The position numbers and the translations under genes are program-made. Source: Aciduliprofundum sp. MAR08-339 (GTDB lineage: Archaea > Thermoplasmatota > Thermoplasmata > Thermoplasmatales > Aciduliprofundaceae). From it: 64,000 nt of DNA. Numbering within the stretch: the first letter of the stretch is position 1; each line of letters starts with the position of its first letter. Positions 9,564 through 17,522 of the stretch are shown in pieces. The notes under the pieces were generated by a model. That model worked only from the letters and a program-made list of their open reading frames with translations, did not search any database and was not told where the DNA came from. The stretch covers positions 868,001 to 932,000 of the forward strand of contig NC_019942.1 in assembly GCF_000327505.1 (NCBI RefSeq), given 5' to 3'.

Positions 9564-10127
9564 TTATCTTGCAGAGGCAGCAACGCGCTCAATTTCCTCC
9601 TTCTTTGAGACAGCGAAACTGCTCACATCGTTCCTTGCTGCTTTGATTATCTCATCGGCAAGGCACTCTTCAATACTTTTTGAATTTTTAAATGAGGAGT
9701 TCACAGCTCCTAGCGCTATGTTGCGCAGGGCAATATCCAATCTTCTGGAGGGTGCGACATCCACGGCCTTTGGCACCGCAATACCCGCCATCTTGAGCCT
9801 TGTGACCTCCTCTCTGGGTGCGGCATTTTGAATTGCATCCACAAGTACCTGTACTGGATTTTGCTTCGTTCTTTTTTCTATGAGTTCAAATGTTTTCTTT
9901 ACCACGTTGTAGGCGCTCATCTTCTTTCCTGTGTACTTCTCTGTGCGCATCAGATTGTTTATGAGTCTCTCCACAATGTTCACACTTGCCTTTCCAAGAT
10001 GCCTTTTCACATGTCTCCCATGGGTGTGGAGAACAAGCCTTGCATCAAGATTTATGTACCTTGCCAGTCCCGGATCCTTAACAACAACCTCCTTTGGATC
10101 GTACTTACCAAAAATGAGAAAATCCAT
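9564..10127 (-). CDS. rps7: 30S ribosomal protein S7
   Basis: 187-residue archaeal S7, the 16S rRNA 3' major-domain primary binder. The segment [17 protein letters not shown] and the C-terminal helix rich in Ala, Arg and Glu are typical. The length fits archaeal S7, which is longer than bacterial S7 at the N terminus. It lies 5 nt downstream of rps12 and 11 nt upstream of fusA, so it is in the middle of the str operon. Confidence 0.96.
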   Translation of the reverse strand: MDFLIFGKYDPKEVVVKDPGLARYINLDARLVLHTHGRHVKRHLGKASVNIVERLINNLMRTEKYTGKKMSAYNVVKKTFELIEKRTKQNPVQVLVDAIQNAAPREEVTRLKMAGIAVPKAVDVAPSRRLDIALRNIALGAVNSSFKNSKSIEECLADEIIKAARNDVSSFAVSKKEEIERVAASAR

Positions 10128-10132
10128 CTAAA

Positions 10133-10561
10133 TCACCTCACAGGTTTCTCCTTGCGACCGCGTACAAGTTCAAGAAGTGATATTCCGTTTACCTTGATTA
10201 CCTTGTAACGCACTCCAGGGATATCTCCCTTTGAACGTCCCAATCTCCCTCCAATTCCCTCTATAACAACCTCGTCGTGTTCGTCTATGAAATTTATTGC
10301 TCCATTTCCTGGAGCGAATGCAGTTACAACGCGACCGTTTTTGATTAGTTGGACTTTAACGCATTTCCTTATGGCGGAGTTGGGCTGCTTTGCCTCAATA
10401 CCCACCTTCTCAATCACAATCCCGCGAGCCTGTGGACTCCCCTCCAGTGGATCACTCTTCTCCTTGAGTCTCAGGACCCTGCGCTTATAGTATCTATCGC
10501 TCCATCGGAACTTTTTGCGATCTTCTTCCAGTTTTCTTGCTGTGTATAATCCATTGGCCAT
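10133..10561 (-). CDS. rps12: 30S ribosomal protein S12 (S23e)
   Basis: 142-residue archaeal S12, the decoding-centre protein. The conserved loops [17 protein letters not shown] and [17 protein letters not shown] are intact. It is the first gene of the str operon; the ATG is preceded by GGTGATG as a Shine-Dalgarno site and a strong TATA box lies about 40 nt upstream. The operon runs S12-S7-EF-2-EF-1alpha-S10. Confidence 0.97.
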   Translation of the reverse strand: MANGLYTARKLEEDRKKFRWSDRYYKRRVLRLKEKSDPLEGSPQARGIVIEKVGIEAKQPNSAIRKCVKVQLIKNGRVVTAFAPGNGAINFIDEHDEVVIEGIGGRLGRSKGDIPGVRYKVIKVNGISLLELVRGRKEKPVR

Positions 10562-10598
10562 TTTGCATCACCTTGAGTATGGCACCTAAACGGATGCC

Positions 10599-10609
10599 TA
10601 TATAAAAAA
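10599..10609 (-). promoter_or_regulatory. TATA box for the str operon
   Basis: On the minus strand TTTTTTATATA lies 38-48 nt before the rps12 ATG; a start about 25 nt downstream leaves a roughly 20-nt leader containing GGTGATG. Confidence 0.65.
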
Positions 10610-10670
10610 TTTATCTCAACGCCTTTGAATCTTTAGCAAAATTTTTACCCCATGGCTTATTCTTCCAAAC

Positions 10671-11741
10671 GTGAACAAGATTGATCGCATCGCTGCAAGG
10701 ATCATCTCCAAGTACCTTCGCAAGGGAAACATGGCACGGGCCATGCGGGACATTCTGCCTCGCTCTGGATTGAGTTTTGAAGAGAGGGAGGAAGTTGCAA
10801 AAATTGTTCACAGCATCGTTCGGTACATCCTCTACTACGATTTTCTTCTTGAGAGGATGAACTTGGATAAGAGTCCAAAAAATTACATAGCCCTCTACCA
10901 CAGGAACATTGATGTGGATGCACCCAAACATGTGAAATATTCCCTCTCCCCTGAACTCGCCTCAGTCACACCCGATGAATTCCTAAGAATAATAAACAGG
11001 GAGCCTGAGACGACCCTGTGCATCAATCTACCAAGAATTTCAAGAAAGGAGGCCATTGAGAAACTGAAGGAGGAGGGATTTGAGGCAGAGCCATACGTGC
11101 CGGAAAGTGCAGTGATCACAAATTCTGCTGCTCGCTACTCTTCGCTGGTAAAGGGAGGCCTGGCCATGGTTCAGGATGCATCGAGTCAGATGGTTGCTAA
11201 AATAGCTGCATCCCTGGGCAGTGATATCCTTGATTACTGTGCAGGTAGTGGGGGAAAAACTCTGGCAATGCATGCCCTCTTCCCAAAAAAGGTTTACTAT
11301 GCCTATGATATAAACAGGAGAAAATTGGATTCATTGGAAAAGAGGACATCTGTATGGGGTATGAATGTGAGGGTATTTTTTGATGGTGTTAATGGGCAAT
11401 TCTCCGTGGTGCTCGTGGACGCACCCTGCAGTGGAGTGGGTGCCGCCGCGAGAAATCCCGAGGCAAAGTATCAAAATGAGTTTGATAAATTCTCCAATTT
11501 ACAGGTGAGCATATTGAACGAGGCCAAGAAGTTTGTGCAGAGTGGAGGTTATCTTGTTTACGTTGTGTGCTCATACACACCCCAGGAGACTGAGGATGTG
11601 GTGATGAGATTTTTGAATGAAAATAAAAGGTTCAAGGTTGAAAAAAGAAATTTTGAGGGCAAATATTTCAAACTGGGTCGATTTGGAGCGTACATCCTGG
11701 TAGGAGATGTGTTTTACATGGCAATTCTGCGCAGGGAGTAG
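10671..11741 (+). CDS. NOL1/NOP2/Sun family RNA (cytosine-5) methyltransferase
   Basis: 356-residue SAM-dependent m5C methyltransferase acting on tRNA or rRNA. The C-terminal Rossmann domain has LDYCAGSGGKTLAM (SAM binding), motif IV DAPCSGVG with Cys253 and motif VI VVCSYTPQE with Cys300; the two cysteines are the release and nucleophile residues of this family. The N-terminal third resembles the NusB/RsmB-like helical extension. It starts with GTG, divergent from the str operon; no other in-frame start is nearer. The target base cannot be assigned from sequence. Confidence 0.88.
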   Translation: MNKIDRIAARIISKYLRKGNMARAMRDILPRSGLSFEEREEVAKIVHSIVRYILYYDFLLERMNLDKSPKNYIALYHRNIDVDAPKHVKYSLSPELASVTPDEFLRIINREPETTLCINLPRISRKEAIEKLKEEGFEAEPYVPESAVITNSAARYSSLVKGGLAMVQDASSQMVAKIAASLGSDILDYCAGSGGKTLAMHALFPKKVYYAYDINRRKLDSLEKRTSVWGMNVRVFFDGVNGQFSVVLVDAPCSGVGAAARNPEAKYQNEFDKFSNLQVSILNEAKKFVQSGGYLVYVVCSYTPQETEDVVMRFLNENKRFKVEKRNFEGKYFKLGRFGAYILVGDVFYMAILRRE

Positions 11742-11744
11742 CAA

Positions 11745-11754
11745 TTTATTTATA
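11745..11754 (+). promoter_or_regulatory. TATA box for the DUF835 gene
   Basis: TTTATTTATA lies about 26 nt before the ATG at 11776, immediately after the methyltransferase stop. No Shine-Dalgarno site is seen, suggesting leaderless transcription. Confidence 0.5.
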
Positions 11755-11775
11755 GTTGCGTTGGGATTTGATTTT

Positions 11776-12363
11776 ATGCACGATGATATCATCAGAGAAC
11801 TCAGAGCCGCATTAAAAAAGGACGATGCCTCTCTCCGCAAGGATGTGGAGCGCATAGTTAGGAAGTACGGAAAAAGGAGAAAGAAGGGGACCTTTGAGAT
11901 CAAGGCCGGTCATGCCTACTACATCAATGAGAAGGTGCCCGGGCATGCTCGCAGGATTTTTATGCAGGTTATTGAAAGGGGGCTATCCGGACTTTATATA
12001 ACACGGGAAAATCCAGAAAACCTTGATTTTTATGAGATGGACAATGCCAAAATTATCTGGTTGAGCAGCATAAAGGGTACGAATCGTGTGAGCCCGGCAG
12101 ATTTAACTAAGATTCAGGCTCTTGTGGTGAATTTCATCAAGGAACAGGAGAGGAGCGTTATCGTGATTGAGGGCATAGAAACCATGATCACCAACACCTC
12201 ATTCTTGAAGGTGCTTCACCTTCTCCAAAGGTTGAGGGACGCGGTGAGTGAGAAAAGGGGCATCCTGATAATATCCCTAGATATGGAAACCCTGAACCCT
12301 CAGGATAAGGCGCTGTTTAAAAAGGAGATAATAAACGAAATCCCACTGAAAAGGCCTATTTAG
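11776..12363 (+). CDS. DUF835 domain protein
   Basis: 195-residue cytoplasmic protein. After a charged helical N terminus (about 40 residues) comes a DUF835 domain: KAGHAYYINEK, then a RecA/KaiC-like alternation with ARRIFMQVIERGLSGLYITRENP, VIVIEGIETMITN and RDAVSEKRGILIISLD. DUF835 is common in Thermococci and Thermoplasmata, often beside sensor domains, and resembles a nucleotide-fold signalling module without a clear Walker A. I chose the ATG at 11776 from the TATA spacing; an upstream ATG at 11707 lies inside the previous gene. The 3' end overlaps rpl10e by 8 nt. Confidence 0.7.
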   Translation: MHDDIIRELRAALKKDDASLRKDVERIVRKYGKRRKKGTFEIKAGHAYYINEKVPGHARRIFMQVIERGLSGLYITRENPENLDFYEMDNAKIIWLSSIKGTNRVSPADLTKIQALVVNFIKEQERSVIVIEGIETMITNTSFLKVLHLLQRLRDAVSEKRGILIISLDMETLNPQDKALFKKEIINEIPLKRPI

Positions 12364-12877
12364 CCACTCCCTCGTACTCTTTCACTACAATGCTGCAGGG
12401 GGCGGGCAGTTTGTAAGATGCCTCTTTAAGTGCTTTTTTTGCCCTTTCAAGATGCTGCGGGTTTACCCTGGCAGTCATTATTACCTGACCCTCGCGAACC
12501 CTCGCAGCCGTTCCAACAGGCTTACCGAATGCGAGGCTCATACCGGAGGATATACGATCAGCACCCGCTCCAGTTGCCATTTTGTGCTCCCTGAGTACAT
12601 GATGAGGATACACACGGATCCAGAGATAATAGTTGGCTGTACCTATCCTGCCAAGATACTTGTTGGCAATTATACGAGCCGCCTCCAGGGCGGTGTGTCT
12701 GATCTGGCATGCCTCATTTATCACAAGATTAACCTCAAGGGTAAAATCATTCTTTGCCTCCACATTGCCCATTTCAAAATGAACTATTTTTGGATTGGGG
12801 ACTCCTCCCATGTACTCCCTTCTTGTGTAAGCGGGACCGTCGATGTTGTGATACATTCTCCCCGGTTTTCTCACCAT
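12356..12877 (-). CDS. rpl10e: 50S ribosomal protein L10e (L16 family)
   Basis: 173-residue archaeal/eukaryotic L10e (uL16). Diagnostic parts are the N-terminal RKPGRMYHNIDGPAYTRREY, the segment HVLREHKMATGAGADRISSGM and the C-terminal lysine-rich tail. The ATG at 12877 is preceded by GGTGAT. It is a monocistronic ribosomal gene with its own TATA box, divergent from the HTH regulator gene. Confidence 0.97.
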   Translation of the reverse strand: MVRKPGRMYHNIDGPAYTRREYMGGVPNPKIVHFEMGNVEAKNDFTLEVNLVINEACQIRHTALEAARIIANKYLGRIGTANYYLWIRVYPHHVLREHKMATGAGADRISSGMSLAFGKPVGTAARVREGQVIMTARVNPQHLERAKKALKEASYKLPAPCSIVVKEYEGVAK

Positions 12878-12909
12878 TCATATCACCTTTAGGCGTGATT
12901 AGGGAATTC

Positions 12910-12920
12910 ATATTTATATT
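12910..12920 (-). promoter_or_regulatory. TATA box for rpl10e
   Basis: Read on the minus strand, AAATATAAATATG is located 33-43 nt before the ATG at 12877, leaving a short leader with the GGTGAT ribosome-binding site. Confidence 0.55.
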
Positions 12921-12936
12921 TTTGGTAGGGAAAAGA

Positions 12937-12945
12937 TTTATATAT
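12937..12945 (+). promoter_or_regulatory. TATA box for the HTH/radical-SAM operon
   Basis: TTTATATAT is centred 25 nt before the GTG at 12966, so transcription should begin at or next to the start codon. Confidence 0.6.
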
Positions 12946-12949
12946 TTCA

Positions 12950-12975
12950 CAACTTTCACTATTTTGTGAAAGTTG
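12950..12975. promoter_or_regulatory. Perfect 10-bp inverted repeat over the HTH gene start (candidate operator)
   Basis: CAACTTTCAC at 12950-12959 and its exact reverse complement GTGAAAGTTG at 12966-12975 are separated by six bases. The right arm contains the GTG start codon. TTTCAC also occurs once more just upstream at 12945-12950, overlapping the TATA box. The position between the TATA box and the first codons is what is expected for a repressor site; binding by the encoded HTH protein is inference. Confidence 0.6.
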
Positions 12976-13430
12976 AGAGCAGTGTTATAAGGAATGTTCG
13001 AGAATCACTGGCCAAGATATTTGATAAGGCAGGTATAAGGGAAGTTGATGCCAATGTGCTTGCCGAACTGCTGATCAGAGATAGGGATATGGATGTGCAG
13101 GAAATCGCAGAGAATCTTGGATACAGCTTATCCGGTGTTACTGGGAGTCTGCACAGATTAATGCGGTTGCACCTCATAGTGAGAAAGAAGGAGGGGAAGA
13201 GGTATCTGTACAGGTCTGAAAGTAATGTGCTCTCCGTATTTCTTCGCCTGCTGGAGGACATATACAACCATGATCTTCCAAGGGTCATGAGGTTGGTGAA
13301 GGAAAAGGTTGGTGACCTGAAGGGTGAGGAGGAGAGAATTGTAAGGGAACTGGATAAAAAACTGGAGAAGGCTGCTGAGTATTTGGGAACTCTCATCGAA
13401 CTCCTTGAGGATTACTCGGAGGTGGTGTGA
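12966..13430 (+). CDS. MarR/GbsR-like winged-helix transcriptional regulator
   Basis: 154-residue DNA-binding protein. Residues about 20-80 form a winged helix (AELLIRDRDMDVQEIAENLGYSL..., then LHRLMRLHLIVRKK and the wing GKRYLYRS), and the C-terminal half (about 90-154) is a long charged helix suited to dimerisation. It resembles the GbsR/DUF-type archaeal regulators. It starts with GTG inside a perfect inverted repeat, which suggests autoregulation. The stop codon is immediately followed by the ATG of the radical-SAM gene, so the two are cotranscribed and the regulator probably controls that enzyme. The ligand is unknown. Confidence 0.75.
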   Translation: MKVESSVIRNVRESLAKIFDKAGIREVDANVLAELLIRDRDMDVQEIAENLGYSLSGVTGSLHRLMRLHLIVRKKEGKRYLYRSESNVLSVFLRLLEDIYNHDLPRVMRLVKEKVGDLKGEEERIVRELDKKLEKAAEYLGTLIELLEDYSEVV

Positions 13431-15002
13431 ATGAGGATAGTGCTCACAGCGGATGAAACCTTAACAAGCACTTACAGGCATATACCACTATTGGATTTCT
13501 TGGGATGTGCGCCTATTGAGCGGGTACCTAAGCCAATTTACAATCTGCTGGACACGCAGGTTCCAGATGATAATGGTAGACTGACCTTTGCTCCCTATGG
13601 ACTTCGCAAGGTTGAAGCCTCTTTGCTCCGTGATGGATTCTCTCCCAGCGATGTTGTTGTGGCTCATCCTCTCCATGTTGAGAGATTCATAGACGAGAAA
13701 ACTACCATAGTTGGGATAAACACCATGGATCCCTATGGGCTGGGGCCCGTAACGATGATGTTCACAGATGGGGGTAAGCTAACATCGTACACTAAGTACA
13801 AATTCATATCACTTTTGAGGAGAATTAGAGATTATCGTGAAAGGAAGGGCCTTAAATTTAAGATAGAGGTTGGAGGCCCAGGTGCCTGGCAACTTGAAGC
13901 AAGGCCTAAGTTGACAGAAGAACTGGGCGTTGACCACGTGGTGATTGGAGAGACCGAGCATGTGATTGCAGACATTTTCAGGGATATTGAGTCGGGAAAT
14001 GCTGAGAAAATAATAACAATAAAAACCTGGCCAAAACTGGAGGAAATACCCAACATAGTCAATCCATCCTTTAAGGGAATGATAGAGGTCATGCGTGGCT
14101 GTGGCCGTGGATGCAGGTTCTGCTCTCCAAATTTAAGGACTGCAAGATTCTATCCAATTGAGAAGATTCTTGCGGAACTGGAGGTGAATGTCAGGGCGGG
14201 ACAAAAAACAGCATGGTTACACAGCGAGGACATATTCAACTATATGGTTGAGGACCGCAAGAATTTTTATCCCAATGAGGATGCGGTGATAGGTTTGTTT
14301 GAGGAGGTGCTGAAGAGGGTTGAGTATGCAAATCCAACCCACGGTACCGCTGCGGGAGCCTTGGCCGCACCCAGAATTCTGAAGAAGGTTGCAGAGTTAA
14401 ATCACGCAGGGCTGAATAAATGGGTGGGCATACAGGTGGGATTTGAAACGGCCTCTCCAGAGCTTATAAGGAAGATTGCAAACAACAAGATGAAGCCCTT
14501 CACTCCGGAGGAATGGCCATGGGTTTTGCTGAATGGAACATACGCATTTAACAAATTTTTCTGGTTTCCAGCGTACACCAGCATAGTGGGGCTTCCATGG
14601 GAAACAGAGGAGGATGAGATCGATACCGCTAGACTCATAATCACTATGGAGAAGAAACTCAGAGAAAAGCTGGGTGAGCAGGCGCATTTCACAGTCACGC
14701 CCTTAGCATTTGTGCCAATGGCTGCTCTGAAGGGAGAGGAAGGATTTGATGTTACGGAGAACCTAACCCCTGGAAGGGTTCTGCACATCTATCACGCGTG
14801 GAGGCATCTGGCCTGGGAGGTTGATCATGGATTGAAAAGGGTGACCAAGGGAAATCCAGCCTTTCTGCTCTTCTCTCCCCTGGCCAAATTCGGTTCAAGA
14901 ATGCTCGTGCACAGCATAAGGAAATGGGCACTAAAGCATGGGATAGATGTGGATAAGCCCCTGGAGCCCATGGACCTTAGAATTGAGGAAATTGAAATTT
15001 AA
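13431..15002 (+). CDS. Radical SAM protein with N-terminal B12-binding-like domain
   Basis: 523-residue protein. Residues 1-190 form an alpha/beta region resembling B12-binding domains of radical-SAM enzymes (APYGLRKVEASLL, VVVAHPLHVERF, GGPGAWQLE, VVIGETE) but with no DxHxxG cobalamin-ligand motif that I can see. The radical-SAM core begins at about 215 with the [4Fe-4S] triad Cys224-x3-Cys228-x2-Cys231. A C-terminal region follows with Trp- and His-rich segments. The family is conserved in methanogens and Thermococci and uncharacterised as far as I know. It directly follows its HTH regulator. Its 3' end shares TTAA with the oppositely oriented oxidoreductase gene. Confidence 0.8.
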   Translation: MRIVLTADETLTSTYRHIPLLDFLGCAPIERVPKPIYNLLDTQVPDDNGRLTFAPYGLRKVEASLLRDGFSPSDVVVAHPLHVERFIDEKTTIVGINTMDPYGLGPVTMMFTDGGKLTSYTKYKFISLLRRIRDYRERKGLKFKIEVGGPGAWQLEARPKLTEELGVDHVVIGETEHVIADIFRDIESGNAEKIITIKTWPKLEEIPNIVNPSFKGMIEVMRGCGRGCRFCSPNLRTARFYPIEKILAELEVNVRAGQKTAWLHSEDIFNYMVEDRKNFYPNEDAVIGLFEEVLKRVEYANPTHGTAAGALAAPRILKKVAELNHAGLNKWVGIQVGFETASPELIRKIANNKMKPFTPEEWPWVLLNGTYAFNKFFWFPAYTSIVGLPWETEEDEIDTARLIITMEKKLREKLGEQAHFTVTPLAFVPMAALKGEEGFDVTENLTPGRVLHIYHAWRHLAWEVDHGLKRVTKGNPAFLLFSPLAKFGSRMLVHSIRKWALKHGIDVDKPLEPMDLRIEEIEI

Positions 15003-16918
15003 ATTTTCTCCACATCTACCCATACGCTGTGGAGAACTGTCGCACCACCATATTTTTCATTTTCCCTGCCTGTTGTGAGGTAATTGGCGTTCCATCCAAG
15101 TATGGAGGGCCAGAATGCCTTGTATAGAAGCACTATGCCCCTTTGAATGTCCTTGCTTACCAGTGCCCTTGTTCTAACCTCCCCGTACTCATTGAAAATT
15201 CTTACCATATCTCCATTTTTTATTTTCCTTTCTTCGGCATCTTTCGGGTTTATGTGAAGATTCTCATCTGCATAGCCATAGGTGTTGTGGTACTGTGATG
15301 ATACGGTGAATAGATATGTGGGTGTGATGAGTTTCAATCCCCTGCTCTTCAATTTTTCAAATTTTGGAAATGCGGGCAGCCCTCTTTTAATGGCTCTTTT
15401 TGAGAGTAGTTCTATCTTTCCACTATCCGTAAGGGGCTCGTAGGAGTGCATCTGTATCTTCATAACCTTTTCACTTTTGAGTTTTTCAAAATCTACTCCA
15501 ATATTCCGAAGCACTTTTTCAGCTATTTCCTCCTCATCCTCGTAGAGGTAGGGTTCCTCTGCTCCCATCTCTCTCGCTATGAGTTTTGCCACCTCGGCAT
15601 TGCTTTTTCCATAGGCATTTATGACCTTTTCATTTATTGCAATGTACCTGTGATAGTATGAGTCTGCGATATCAAACCTTTCAAAGAAGGTATTTGCGGG
15701 AAGCACTATGTCTGAGAACCTTGCAGTGTCCGTGAAGAATATGTCATGAAGTGCGATGAAAACATCGCTTTTGAGTATGGCCTCTCTCAATTTTTTCTGC
15801 TCTGGAAGCGTTGCAAGAGGATTTGTGCCGTATATGAATATGAATTTTATCTTCCCCTCTTCTATGTAATCTGCCAGTTCTAACTGGGTTATTTTATATC
15901 CCTTTTTCCTTCTTAAAAACTCTCCACGTACATATTCTTTGGGCAGGATCCTGTTGCTGTATATGAATCCCCTCTTCTTTCCCACAAGTGCAGGTAAAAT
16001 GGATATGGCACGAACCGCTTCACCTCCATTTTGAGTTCTCTGGAACCCGTATCCTATGTGTATAACTCCTCTTTTTTCTGCGTATTCTTCAGCGAATTCC
16101 CTTATTTTTCTGGTTGAAATTCCCGTCTCCCTTGATATAAGGGACATCTTTATTCCTTCCAGATAATTCTTGAACCTCTCAAATCCGATGGTATTTTCCC
16201 TTACGAATTCCTCATTGTACAGTTCTTCTTCAATTATTATCTTTTCAACTCCCAGGGCAAATAGCACGTCTGTTTCTGGCCTTAGCATAAAGAATTTATC
16301 TGCCCTTTTTGCCGTGGCGCTGCGCACCACGTCCACGCTCCAGATTTCCAGACCCAATCTCTTGGCTAGGAAGAATCCATGCATATTGGTCCACGCAGCG
16401 TTTATACCCCAGTAAACTATGAGTTTCTCATTTTTCAAATCCTCAGGGTCCATGCCCTGAGCGGTACCGTATATATCTTTTAGAGCCTCCTCTCCAGCCC
16501 GATCGCAGATCACATCATCCACAATGCTCGCATTTAGATAATTGAACAATCTGTGTGGAAAATTGGCATTTATGAGACCCCTATCTCCGTAATAATAGTA
16601 GAGGAGTATCGCCTTGCTCCCTTGATTTCTTTGAACCTCTTTCATTTTTCTTGCGATTTTTGAAACTGCTTCTTCCCAAGAGATTCTCCTGAAATCTTCG
16701 GTGGGCTTGGCACCTGCTCTTTCAAGGGGGCTTTTAATTCTATCCCCGCTGTGAAACCATTTTGGCAGCAGGGCCCCCTTTGGACATAGAAAATTGTGTG
16801 TCACCTTGTTTGCAGGATTTGCCCTTACTTTTATTTTACTATCTTTAACCTCAGTTAAAAGGGCACAGGTATCGTAACAATCTCGCATGCACACGTTGTG
16901 TTTCTCCACACAATGCAA
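14999..16918 (-). CDS. Molybdopterin (bis-MGD) oxidoreductase, stand-alone
   Basis: 639-residue protein of the formate dehydrogenase/DMSO reductase superfamily. The N-terminal [4Fe-4S] site is Cys10-x3-Cys14-x3-Cys18 and Cys45 (LCPKG). Cys138 in VICDRAGEEAL is the probable Mo/W ligand. The C-terminal molydopterin-dinucleotide-binding domain (about 530-639) is complete. There is no signal peptide. No Fe-S or membrane partner subunit is adjacent, unlike most respiratory members, so the electron partner is probably a soluble ferredoxin. Substrate is not decided. The annotated start is TTG at 16918; a GTG at 16909 fits the TATA spacing better and would keep all motifs. Confidence 0.82.
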   Translation of the reverse strand: MHCVEKHNVCMRDCYDTCALLTEVKDSKIKVRANPANKVTHNFLCPKGALLPKWFHSGDRIKSPLERAGAKPTEDFRRISWEEAVSKIARKMKEVQRNQGSKAILLYYYYGDRGLINANFPHRLFNYLNASIVDDVICDRAGEEALKDIYGTAQGMDPEDLKNEKLIVYWGINAAWTNMHGFFLAKRLGLEIWSVDVVRSATAKRADKFFMLRPETDVLFALGVEKIIIEEELYNEEFVRENTIGFERFKNYLEGIKMSLISRETGISTRKIREFAEEYAEKRGVIHIGYGFQRTQNGGEAVRAISILPALVGKKRGFIYSNRILPKEYVRGEFLRRKKGYKITQLELADYIEEGKIKFIFIYGTNPLATLPEQKKLREAILKSDVFIALHDIFFTDTARFSDIVLPANTFFERFDIADSYYHRYIAINEKVINAYGKSNAEVAKLIAREMGAEEPYLYEDEEEIAEKVLRNIGVDFEKLKSEKVMKIQMHSYEPLTDSGKIELLSKRAIKRGLPAFPKFEKLKSRGLKLITPTYLFTVSSQYHNTYGYADENLHINPKDAEERKIKNGDMVRIFNEYGEVRTRALVSKDIQRGIVLLYKAFWPSILGWNANYLTTGRENEKYGGATVLHSVWVDVEKI

Positions 16919-16936
16919 TATGCTTGGGACATAAAT

Positions 16937-16975
16937 AATTATCTCACTGCAAAGGTTAAATATTGCAAGATAATT
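16937..16975. promoter_or_regulatory. Bulged 13-bp inverted repeat in a divergent promoter region
   Basis: AATTATCT (16937-16944), three bases, TGCAA (16948-16952), a ten-base centre, then TTGCA (16963-16967) directly joined to AGATAATT (16968-16975). The two arms are exact reverse complements apart from the three-base insertion in the left arm. The centre holds the plus-strand TATA-like TTAAATAT, and the left arm overlaps the minus-strand TATA-like element. It is placed to control both the oxidoreductase and the PfpI gene. Confidence 0.5.
16956..16963 (+). promoter_or_regulatory. TATA box for the PfpI-family gene
   Basis: TTAAATAT is centred about 25 nt before the ATG at 16984; no Shine-Dalgarno site is present, so the message is probably leaderless. 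Confidence 0.5.
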
Positions 16976-16983
16976 TTGAAATT

Positions 16984-17493
16984 ATGAAGGCGCTAATCCT
17001 TGCGGAAAACGATTTTGAGGATCTTGAACTCTTCTATCCCTATCATCGCCTGAAGGAAGAGGGCATTGATGTCAAGGTGGCATCATCCCAGAAGGAACTC
17101 AGGGGTAAGCATGGATACTCTTTAAAGGCGGATATGCATTACGAGGATGTGAATCCCCGGGAATTTGATATTCTAATAATTCCAGGAGGCAAATCCCCCG
17201 AGAGGGTGAGGCTGCAGCACAGGGCCGTTGAGATAACTCGGCATTTCTTTGCAGAGAATAAGCCCATTGCCATAATATGCCATGGTGTGCAGGTTCTCAT
17301 ATCTGCGGGTGTGGTGAAGGGAAGGAGAATTGCCTGCTGGTACGGGGTGAAGGATGATTTAATAGCAGCAGGAGGAGAGTTTGTCGATGGTGTGTCTGTG
17401 GATGAAAATCTTGTATCTGCGAGACACCCCGGAGATCTGGCAGAATGGATGAAAAGGTTCATCTCTCTGCTCAAAGATAAAAAGTTATTATAA
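16984..17493 (+). CDS. DJ-1/PfpI family protein
   Basis: 169-residue class I glutamine-amidotransferase-like protein of the PfpI/DJ-1 family, variously reported as intracellular protease, deglycase or glyoxalase-like. The nucleophile elbow is AIICHG with Cys99 and His100, and Glu12 is in the expected place to polarise the Cys. Length matches Pyrococcus PfpI (about 166). I prefer the ATG at 16984 because it removes a seven-residue extension from a TTG at 16963 and fits the TATA spacing. It faces away from the molybdopterin enzyme and shares its control region. Confidence 0.88.
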   Translation: MKALILAENDFEDLELFYPYHRLKEEGIDVKVASSQKELRGKHGYSLKADMHYEDVNPREFDILIIPGGKSPERVRLQHRAVEITRHFFAENKPIAIICHGVQVLISAGVVKGRRIACWYGVKDDLIAAGGEFVDGVSVDENLVSARHPGDLAEWMKRFISLLKDKKLL

Positions 17494-17522
17494 ATCCTCG
17501 CCATGTCCGATGGGTGAATGAT

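Noticed and set aside
14999-16918. Selenocysteine in the molybdopterin enzyme
   Set aside because: The ligand position is encoded as Cys138 and the frame has no internal TGA.
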